A stretch of DNA of 64,000 nt from Basidiobolus meristosporus CBS 931.73 (Eukaryota > Basidiobolomycota > Basidiobolomycetes > Basidiobolales > Basidiobolaceae), in contig MCFE01000333.1 of assembly GCA_002104905.1 (NCBI GenBank), positions 28,760 to 92,759 on the forward strand, given 5' to 3'. The position numbers and the translations under genes are program-made. Positions within the stretch are counted from its first letter, which is position 1, and each line of letters starts with the position of its first letter. Positions 56,927 through 64,000 of the stretch are shown here, piece after piece. The notes below the pieces were generated by a model. The model did no database searches. It was not told the origin of the DNA and was given only the letters and a program-made list of their open reading frames with translations.

Positions 56927-57931
56927 GTGTTAGATATGCCATATGTACGTGCGACAGCGCCACAATATAATTCCATAGGTAACCTTTCCTTCCACGAATA
57001 CCGTAAGCGATACTGGAAGGATTGGGTATTGTTGGTGTGTACGGCCATTTTAGGCTTCGGTCTTTATGTAGCCAAACCTGCATCTACTAGGGTATTTTCA
57101 ATCTATGATAACGCTGTGTCTACCTCCTCCCCATCAGCCCCCCTCACGAGGCATTTGACCAATGTGGATAACTCGTATCCAATCAAACCCGAGATCATTC
57201 CCATGTGGCTGAGCGGCTTCCTCTCCTTCATCCTGTGCTTCCTCACCTTTGCCATCGCTCAGTATTGGAAGCGCTCTTGGACCGACTTTCATACCGCTAT
57301 GATGGGAATGTTCTACTCTATGGGTGGCTCGGGCTTGTTCCAGGTGTTCTGCAAATGGCTAATTGGTGGATTCAGGCCCCACTTTCTTGAAGTGTGCAAA
57401 CCGGATCTGAGCAAGTTGGCGGGGTCTGGTGCTGGTGAGGGATTCGGTCAGATATACTACGATAGAACCATTTGTACCGGCGATCCTACAGAGATCAATG
57501 ATGCATTGCAGAGCTTCCCAAGTGGTCACTCGAATGCCGCTTGGGCAGGCCTCTTGTTCCTGTTCTACTATCTGAATGCCAACCTCAAGCTTTATTCCAA
57601 CCGGCGAACGCCCTACTGGAAGTTGCTGGTGGTCACGCTTCCGGTGTTGGTAGCCCTTCTGCTATCACTGAGCCGACTGGTGGACTACACGCATCATTGG
57701 TATGACATATTTGTAGGGGGGATCATTGGGTGTGTTTATGCCACGCTAAGTTGGAGAATGCAATATGCATCTATCTGGGATTGGAGGAACAACGATCTAC
57801 CACTAGATTTTCTGGAGGAGGAAGGAGATTTGAGAGTCTCATCCTCATCCAAGGCTAACCATTCAGATTACAACAGTAAGATCAACGCAGTGGAATCCAC
57901 CTCCAAATCCCACGAGCAGGTGGATCCATGA
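56927..57931 (+). CDS. PAP2-family lipid phosphate phosphatase, copy 2
   Basis: 334 residues if the first ATG is used; a second ATG at 56936 (MPYVRAT) is equally possible. Motifs are intact: K143...R150-P151, PSGH 198-201, and S249-R250...H256...D260. Hydrophobic stretches lie at about 33-50, 93-112, 124-142, 203-218, 232-249 and 261-276. A conserved juxtamembrane SFHEYRKRYWKDW (21-33) is shared with copy 1 in diverged form. The hydrophilic tail (from 288) is unrelated to that of copy 1 and Ser/Asn-rich. The family and reaction are as for copy 1. It lies 548 bp upstream of dioxygenase copy 2 on the same strand. Confidence 0.92.
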   Translation: MLDMPYVRATAPQYNSIGNLSFHEYRKRYWKDWVLLVCTAILGFGLYVAKPASTRVFSIYDNAVSTSSPSAPLTRHLTNVDNSYPIKPEIIPMWLSGFLSFILCFLTFAIAQYWKRSWTDFHTAMMGMFYSMGGSGLFQVFCKWLIGGFRPHFLEVCKPDLSKLAGSGAGEGFGQIYYDRTICTGDPTEINDALQSFPSGHSNAAWAGLLFLFYYLNANLKLYSNRRTPYWKLLVVTLPVLVALLLSLSRLVDYTHHWYDIFVGGIIGCVYATLSWRMQYASIWDWRNNDLPLDFLEEEGDLRVSSSSKANHSDYNSKINAVESTSKSHEQVDP

Positions 57932-58407
57932 CCTATCCCATACTGAAATTTATCTAGTTTGAGTCATCGAACCCTAACGCAACTAACAGCAAATAAATCT
58001 TCCAATTACTTGTGCACATTCGGGATTGCATCATCCATCGAAACCATTTCCATCCGTATAGAGCCTGATAATGGCATGTCGGTGTCCAGACACGTAGAGG
58101 TTTGAAATTGAGTAATACAGCGAAGTGGGCCTCACCTGACCCACGATTTCCACCGCTCCTGATCGTAATTTACTCTACATGGAGTAGAACGTTTGACCAC
58201 ATGCTGTTATTATCGTGACTTAAAATGGTAAATTAAGAGCGAGATATAGATTCCCCATGGCCCACGGGTTGACGATATTCGTGGAACCAGATGAGCCATT
58301 TCCCAGCAATCATTGGCTTGCTGGGTATATTCACATCCCTCTTGTGACAAACACCAGTTTACATTAACCAAGATTTCGGTTCAACCTTGAAAGGCACAGG
58401 GCTAGTC
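57932..58407. other. Intergenic region upstream of dioxygenase copy 2
   Basis: 476 bp without a gene. It holds the PAP2 3' UTR and the dioxygenase promoter. There is no similarity to the upstream region of copy 1 apart from the TATA block. Confidence 0.45.
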
Positions 58408-58420
58408 GTGCAGTATAAAA
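58408..58420 (+). promoter_or_regulatory. TATA box of dioxygenase copy 2
   Basis: GTGCAGTATAAAA, 59 bp before the ATG at 58479, shared with copy 1. Confidence 0.65.
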
Positions 58421-58478
58421 GCGTTCATACGATGACTACAGAATCACTGAAAACGCGGAATAATCCTGGTTAATCAAG

Positions 58479-59285
58479 ATGGCTACCACTACCGAATTCG
58501 TCAGTGCCGAGCAGAAATCCTTCTACGACAACGAAGGCTACATCATCCTCAAGGACTACCTCACTCCTGAAGAGACTGTCCTGGTGGCCAGTGCCATCCA
58601 GGAGATCAGGGAATGGCCCGAGACAAAGGGGAAGTGGATGCGCTACTATGAGAACAACGTGAAGACCGGGGAGCGTCAGCTGTGCCGCATCGAGAACTTC
58701 ACCCCGTTCCACGAGGCGCTTCGCAACATCATTCTTGGTGAGAAGGTGATGACCGCGCTGGAGGTGTTGACAGGAGAGCCAGCGGTGCTGTTCAAAGAGA
58801 AGATCAACTTCAAGATGCCAGGCGGAGGTGGGTTCCCAGCCCACCAGGATGCTCCAGCATTCACCCAGTTCGGGCAATCTTCCCATGTCACAGTGATGTT
58901 TGGGGTGGACCCGTTCACCATCGAGAATGGATGTCTGTGGGCTGTCCCCAAGAAGCACAAGCTTGGGGTGCTACCACAAGAGGAAAAGGATGGGTCCATC
59001 TCTGTGGAGTGGTGTGAGAAGGAGGAATGGGTTCCCCTCACCTGTGGACCACGGGATGTGCTGATTTTCGGAGCCTACTTGCCACACAGGTCAGGGCCCA
59101 ACAACACTGAGAAGAACCGGACAGCAGTGTATCTCACCTACAACGCAGCCCGGGAAGGAGACCTCCGTAACACGTACTACGATGAGAAGAGACGTCTGTT
59201 CCCACCAGCCTACGAGCGCGAGCAGGGCATCGACTACTCACAAGGTGGAAAGACCTACAACCTTGCCACACCCATTGTGGACTGA
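58479..59285 (+). CDS. PhyH-family Fe(II)/2-oxoglutarate dioxygenase, copy 2 (PhnY-like by context)
   Basis: 268 residues, intronless, with the start in the context AATCAAGATGG after a TATA box. Iron ligands H122, D124 and H203 and the 2-oxoglutarate arginine R214 are all present, so the enzyme should be active. Its coding DNA is nearly identical to copy 1 from about codon 9 to the penultimate codon, yet the flanks and even the stop codon (TGA here, TAA in copy 1) differ. It is convergent with the PhnZ-like HD gene, 312 bp apart. In bacteria a PhyH-family enzyme (PhnY) hydroxylates 2-aminoethylphosphonate and the HD enzyme PhnZ then cleaves the product; the same pairing is proposed here. Other small acidic or lipid substrates remain possible. 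Confidence 0.92.
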   Translation: MATTTEFVSAEQKSFYDNEGYIILKDYLTPEETVLVASAIQEIREWPETKGKWMRYYENNVKTGERQLCRIENFTPFHEALRNIILGEKVMTALEVLTGEPAVLFKEKINFKMPGGGGFPAHQDAPAFTQFGQSSHVTVMFGVDPFTIENGCLWAVPKKHKLGVLPQEEKDGSISVEWCEKEEWVPLTCGPRDVLIFGAYLPHRSGPNNTEKNRTAVYLTYNAAREGDLRNTYYDEKRRLFPPAYEREQGIDYSQGGKTYNLATPIVD

Positions 59286-59597
59286 TTAAAATTGTTGATT
59301 AATATCAATGAGTACTCATTATCATTAGAAATAAAGAGAAACTATCCCACGACCCTCAATAATGAAAACGATTTAAATAGTGTAAAGGTGGGAACGATGC
59401 CAGTACTAAAAAAGAGAATTTGTGAGGAATGGCATTTTCCAAACTGAACGTCATGGAGAATCGGGCGCATCTATTTCTTTTGGTAATCATCGCACGAGGA
59501 TCCGGTTGACTTTTCTCACTATTACATATAAGATTACAGCACGCAATATTTGGAGGAATGGTTTTTATTCAAATGTAGGTTATCTAATTAGGGGTTG
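59286..59597. other. Convergent 3' intergenic region
   Basis: 312 bp between two converging genes. It should hold both 3' UTRs (AATAAAG at 59328 is a possible polyadenylation signal for the dioxygenase). No gene is seen. Confidence 0.5.
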
Positions 59598-60221
59598 TCA
59601 TACGTTCAGTGCTGCTTGCTGTCTGAGATGGTTAATGGCTATTTGTCGGTAGCTTTCCAACCCTGGGACCTTCAAATCAACCACCTTAGCTCCATCATCC
59701 CACCTTCTAATCTCGACTTTCTCTTGGTAATAGGGTAGCTTCTCGAACTCAGCCACTTCCTCAGCGGTATATGGACCTCCTTGATACTTCAATGACAGCT
59801 TACTAGCATCACTGAGTGTGTCATAATAGTCTGGGTACTTCCCGGTTAAGTAGCGCTTGACTGGTACATGGGCCTCCACTAGAGCGGTCACCTTGTCGGA
59901 AAAACCTAGCCGCTTCAAGTATTCTGCGCCAATACGTTCATGGCCATGAACTCCCACGCTGAATGGCTCTTCGCCCTGATTTAAATCTGCGGCCTCTACC
60001 AGCATAGCTTTGGAGGCTGGAGAGCTTACGAACTGACCGATATCATGCAGCAACGCGGCTAAGATGGTCTCATCGTCGGCTCCGCTCTGCTGAGCAGACG
60101 CAGCAGCTTGCAGGGCATGATCCAGTTGAGAGATCGCTTCACCAATGTATCCACGCTCACTCCCGTCCTGTAGGCACTGAAAGATACTGTCGATCACCTT
60201 AACGTATTTTTCTTCGGTCAT
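59598..60221 (-). CDS. PhnZ-like HD-domain diiron oxygenase (putative C-P bond cleavage)
   Basis: 207 residues, intronless, start at 60221. The HD-domain metal ligands are H35, H59-D60, H94, H118 and D175. Spacing agrees with PhnZ (H34, H58-D59, H80, H104, D161 as I recall them) after one 13-residue insertion. Features that separate PhnZ/TmpB-type oxygenases from HD phosphohydrolases are also present: Y25 and E28 before the first histidine (GYIGEAISQLDHAL), K122 four residues after H118, S140 and the LSDASKLSLKYQGGP segment, and R172 three residues before D175. Family reaction: O2-dependent cleavage of a 1-hydroxyphosphonate to phosphate and a carboxylate. No signal peptide, so likely cytosolic. 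The exact substrate is unknown. Confidence 0.85.
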   Translation of the reverse strand: MTEEKYVKVIDSIFQCLQDGSERGYIGEAISQLDHALQAAASAQQSGADDETILAALLHDIGQFVSSPASKAMLVEAADLNQGEEPFSVGVHGHERIGAEYLKRLGFSDKVTALVEAHVPVKRYLTGKYPDYYDTLSDASKLSLKYQGGPYTAEEVAEFEKLPYYQEKVEIRRWDDGAKVVDLKVPGLESYRQIAINHLRQQAALNV

Positions 60222-60280
60222 TCTCTAGAGCTGTAAATCGTATGGTGGATTTGAATGAAATATTATGAAGGAACCCAACA

Positions 60281-60288
60281 CTTATATA
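60281..60288 (-). promoter_or_regulatory. TATA box of the PhnZ-like gene
   Basis: Reverse strand TATATAAG, 60 bp before the ATG at 60221. The spacing equals that of the two dioxygenase TATA boxes. Confidence 0.55.
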
Positions 60289-61153
60289 TGCCACATCACC
60301 ATTCCCCTGTACTACGTGCTAAACTGGTTTCGGAAATCTCGTACGTCCAGAGATTGCCATGTAATTGATGGATTCTTTTCAATTTACTTGGCAGATGAAT
60401 TCCACCCCCAGCCTACAATAGCTGCCCTCACATCCACGTGTAGAGAGCGTTCATTTCTTTCGCTTGTGCGTTCATTCGAGATGTATGTACAAACGTATTC
60501 TGCAACATCGCTCAAGCTGTATTACAATGAGTAATGCTAATTTCGGTCGGAAAATAGAGCCCAACAAGGTCGAGTCCCAGAAATGGTAACCAACCATCAT
60601 GATCACGATGCAGTTATTAACGTAAGTTATGCGGGTGTGGTCAATTGAGATTCATGGCCTGAGCTCTTGACTAGGGTTCATCAGCATAGTTTGATAGCAC
60701 GAAACCTCATTGCAGATTGGCATCCAAATACCGTTCGAAACTCTACCACCGATTGCCATCAAGCGAAACTCCACCACCGAGATAAACAAACAGTGTTGCG
60801 AATTCATGTGAGCATCGACAACGTCACTTCCATTGGCCATGGAGAATAAAAAGGGGGTCATCACCGCGTCATCTTGAGAAAAAATCTAGGATTCGCCTAT
60901 CGAAGCAGGACCTATTTTAAAATTTATCACCATGCATCACGCACCACATCACACCACCACACCACACCACGCCCACCACCCCTTTTCAAGAATTGCACCC
61001 GATTTTTGATTCTTGCTAATTAAAGTCCATAGAGAAAAAGCCAAGGTATCCTACTATCGACGTACCGTTTGTTGTTTCAAAACCCTTACTGAGCCGAGAC
61101 TTCCTTTCAACCCAGCACGAGTGAGTCCCATAGGAAAAGTTTTCATATCCACC
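60289..61153. promoter_or_regulatory. Divergent intergenic region with CA-rich tract before the protease gene
   Basis: 865 bp without a gene. 60931-60985 is a run of CAC/CCA repeats (CACCACACCACACCACG type), a low-complexity tract about 170 bp upstream of the protease ATG, common in fungal promoters. A 5' leader intron is not evident. Confidence 0.5.
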
Positions 61154-64000
61154 ATGTCGGAACAGCGTAATATCTCCCCCGCGGAGGCGATTTCTTCTCC
61201 AGATAGAGGGGTGAGTTCTGCAGAGATAGCCCCTTCAAAGGAAGTTGCCAGTGACACGGTTAGAGGATACAAACTTCTTGCCAACAAAATAGAAAAAAGC
61301 GACACGGACGATCGTTCTTACCGCATGATCCAGTTGGACAACGGCCTGCAGGCCATGCTCATCCACGATCCGGAAACGGATCACGGGAGTGCCGCCTTGG
61401 ACGTCCACGTTGGACATCTCTCGGACCCCGAGAACCTGCAGGGCTTGGCGCATTTTTGCGAGCATCTGTTATTCATGGTACATACTTTCGAGACTTCTCA
61501 CTGCCACCCTTTGGTCACCCTCTAACCGTCCGGAACTTTTCTAGGGCACGAAGAAAGTATGTTGCGTTTTGTGGCCTCGTAGGAAAGACCAGGATTTGGT
61601 ATAACCTTTGTGTGTGTTCTTTAGTATCCAGTCGAAAACGACTACAACCAGTATCTGTCGGAGCACGGTGGAGATTCCAACGCTTTCACTTCCCTCGATA
61701 ACACCAACTACTTCTTCGAGGTCAGGCACGAGCACTTGGAAGGTGCCTTAGATAGGTAGCTATCTAGCATGATGTCGACAGCAACCCGATTTCCCAACTT
61801 AGTTAATTCCCTATGCGCAGGTTCGCCCAGTTCTTCATTTCCCCTCTGTTCAGCCCTAGCTGTACTGAGCGAGAGATCAAGGCAGTGGACTCTGGTGAGT
61901 GGGCCTCAAGCTTTAACGCGAACCACCCCGCACCCGTCTAACCTTCGCGCCCCATCCAGAGAACAAGAAGAACCTCCAATCGGACAATTGGCGTATCTTC
62001 CAACTGGAGAAGAGTCTCTCCAGCCCTCAGCATCCTTACTGTCATTTCGGAACCGGTAGAAAGATTTATTGGCTGGTTTTCGAAGGAGACCCACTCACAT
62101 CGCTCCACTTTCGCAGGAAACCTTCAAACTCTGTGGGACGGGCCCATCGAGCAAGGGCTGGACGTCAGAGACGAGCTACTTAAATTCCATGATAGATATT
62201 ATTCCTCCAACATAATGAAGCTCGTGGTACTTGGAAGAGGTAAACCGCAGTTCGCCGCCCGCCAGGACCACCATTCCACTAACTCCCATCCCATTCAGAG
62301 TCCCTGGACAAACTCACTGACTGGGTCGTCACCAAATTTTCCCCGATCGAGAACAAAAACATAGAAGCCCCGGTCTTTCCAGGAAACCCATTAACTCCCC
62401 GTGAACTCCAGGTTTCTGGCCAGTAGTAGTTGTAGTCCAGCCCGGGGCCCCACGCTAACCCGAACTCTCCTCCAGAAACAAGTCAAAATTAGACCCGTGA
62501 AAGACCTCCGTACCTTGGAGCTCGCATTTCCTTTCCCGGACCAGTATCCGTTGTACAAAGTGCAGGTAGGTAGCGTTCTTCTGGCTTGTCGTGCTGAAGG
62601 CTGAACTAACGGCCGGTACAGCCGGGTAGGTATTTGTCCCACTTGATTGGCCACGAGGGCACCGGCTCGATCCTCTCGTTGCTCAAGAAGAAAGGTAAAG
62701 GAGATCTGCATGAATCCTCTGTGATGGGATGATCTGACTGATCTGCGTTAAGGTTGGGCGAACTATTTGTCCGCCGGCGCTTCGCACGGTGGTATTGGGT
62801 TCGAGTTTTTCAAAATCAGCGTGGACCTCACCGAGGAAGGCTTAAGTAAGTGAGAGCCTGGCAGCTGGCAAGAGCGCAGTTTGACTAACAAGTCTCCACT
62901 CCACCAGACCACACGGACGAGATCGTTCGCATTATATTCCAATACATCGAGATGATGAAGAGAGTCGGTGTGCAGGAATGGATCTTCCGCGAGGTTGAGA
63001 ACCTTGCCTCGATGTCGTTTAGATTCAAGGAGAAAACCCACCTTCAAGCTATACCTCGCGGGTGGCTACCCTGATGCAACGCCCATACCCTCCAGAATGG
63101 GTGCTCTCCGGACCGTATCTTATTCGCGAATATAACCCCAATGCATCGAAGAATGCTTGAATGGCTCCGCCCAGACAACTTCAGGTAACGTCTCTCCCCA
63201 AGCCCGCCGAACCAACCCTACGAGCTCTAACCCCGAGTCCCTTGATCAGAACCTTCTTGATTAGCCAGAGCTTCGACCCCAAGGGAATGGAGGTTGAGAA
63301 ATGGTATGGAACCAATTACCAGGTGGCCGACTTTTTCCGAGGAATTCAAAGAGGTAACTAAACAGAGTTAAGCCATGCCTACGGCCACTCATCCCTTTCC
63401 CTCCACGCAGGACCTTCGCAAGCTTACCCTGAATGCGGAACTCAAATTCCCAAAGCCAAATCCATTCATCCCGACCAACTTCGACACCAATAAGGTCCCC
63501 ACCAAAGAGCCGATCAAACGCCCCGCACTCATCTGCAACAACGGCATCTCCCGGGTGTGGCACAAGAAGGATGATACGTTCTGGGTACCCAAATTGAATA
63601 TGTGGTTCTTCTTCAAGACCCGCTGGCGTACGATACGCCATCGAGCTGCGTCAAGACCAGAATGTTCACCGAGCTCCTGAGGGATTCCCTCACCGAGTAC
63701 TCGTACGACGCCGAAGTGGCGGGCATCAACTACTCCTTGGAGAACGAGACCGAGGGAATCTCCCTGGAAATCGACGGGTACAACGACAAGATCGGCATCC
63801 TGCTTGACACGATTGTCCAGCGCATGAAGGCGTTCGAGGTCAAGCCCGAAAGGTTCGAGATCGTCCGGGAAGAGGTTCGCCGCGGCTTCAAGAACTTCCA
63901 GCTCGAGGCCCCCCATCAACACTCCATGTATTATCTGTCGTATGTTATCCAAGACCGACTTTGGACCCATGACGAGAAGCTGGCCGAGTTGGACGGGCTT
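61154..64000 (+). CDS. Insulysin-type M16A metalloprotease, partial (13 exons visible)
   Basis: Exons: 61154-61477, 61545-61556, 61625-61755, 61821-61894, 61960-62055, 62117-62239, 62299-62411, 62476-62565, 62622-62694, 62753-62845, 62908-63184, 63250-63353, 63411-64000 and beyond. All junctions are GT..AG and phases agree through exon 10. The start ATG lies in TCCACCATGTC. HFCEH in [12 protein letters not shown] is the inverted zinc motif (HxxEH) of M16 proteases, followed by [34 protein letters not shown] and [13 protein letters not shown] are insulysin/Ste23 signatures; the second half has SRVW.KKDD.FWVPK. These enzymes degrade short peptides (insulin, fungal a-factor processing). Four 1-bp indels in exons 11-13 break the frame. 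About two thirds of the usual 1000 residues are covered. Confidence 0.9.
61545..61556 (+). other. 12-nt microexon of the insulysin-type gene
   Basis: GGCACGAAGAAA between AG at 61543-61544 and GT at 61557-61558 encodes GTKK. It completes the conserved order LLFM-GTKK-YP(V/x)EN found in insulysins; skipping it would remove four conserved residues without shifting the frame. Confidence 0.88.

Noticed and set aside
56625-60440. CACGTG sites at 56625-56630 and 60435-60440 as possible phosphate-regulator (Pho4-type) sites
   Set aside because: A 6-base palindrome is expected once or twice by chance in 7 kb, and neither dioxygenase promoter has one. Suggestive for a phosphonate cluster, but not supportable.
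1-64000. tRNA, rRNA or organellar genes
   Set aside because: None recognised on reading both strands; a dedicated search would be needed to exclude a tRNA in the repeats.

Overview
The window is nuclear DNA of a eukaryote, almost certainly a filamentous fungus. The evidence is a set of fungal-type transposons (Ty3/gypsy and Ty1/copia retroelements, a tnp2/CACTA-like family of the kind called Plavaka in fungi, a piggyBac element) and a protease gene cut by many 56-68 bp GT..AG introns. Basidiomycete or early-diverging lineages fit best, but the species cannot be fixed from the sequence.

Positions 1 to about 53000 are an AT-rich, almost gene-free transposon graveyard with layered insertions. 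The commonest element is a tnp2/Plavaka-like DNA transposon with two divergent genes: a transposase reading to the right end and an accessory coiled-coil/basic-repeat gene reading to the left end. Its ends read CCCTA...TAGGG and one insertion shows a 3-bp GAG duplication. Pieces lie at 1-640, 6333-9002, 16615-18533 plus 23473-23567, 23568-32100, 32101-37583, 39204-43835, 43836-49060 and 50502-52256. Other elements are nested in them: two gypsy elements (9003-12775, 18534-23472), copia remnants (2574-5310, 14981-16320, 26936-30840), a second gypsy lineage (49061-50501), a piggyBac copy with TTAA target sites (41143-43565) that carries a solo LTR (41704-42231), a 1.07-kb LTR-like repeat and small MITE-like repeats. 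Every transposon gene I read carries stops, shifts or truncations.

From about 53000 base composition becomes more balanced and real genes begin. Five intronless genes form a compact cluster: a PhyH-family Fe(II)/2-oxoglutarate dioxygenase (minus, 53796-54602), two tandem PAP2 lipid phosphate phosphatases (plus, 55444-56442 and 56927-57931), a second almost identical dioxygenase (plus, 58479-59285), and an HD-domain protein (minus, 59598-60221). The HD protein has the residues of PhnZ-type mixed-valent diiron oxygenases, which cleave C-P bonds. A PhyH dioxygenase beside a PhnZ-like HD oxygenase is the arrangement of the bacterial PhnY/PhnZ oxidative phosphonate pathway, so the cluster may be a eukaryotic organophosphonate-degradation locus with duplicated dioxygenase and added lipid phosphatases. 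That function is inference.

The window ends inside an intron-rich M16 metalloprotease gene of the insulysin type (61154 to past 64000), with a 12-nt microexon and four 1-bp indels near its end that look like assembly errors.
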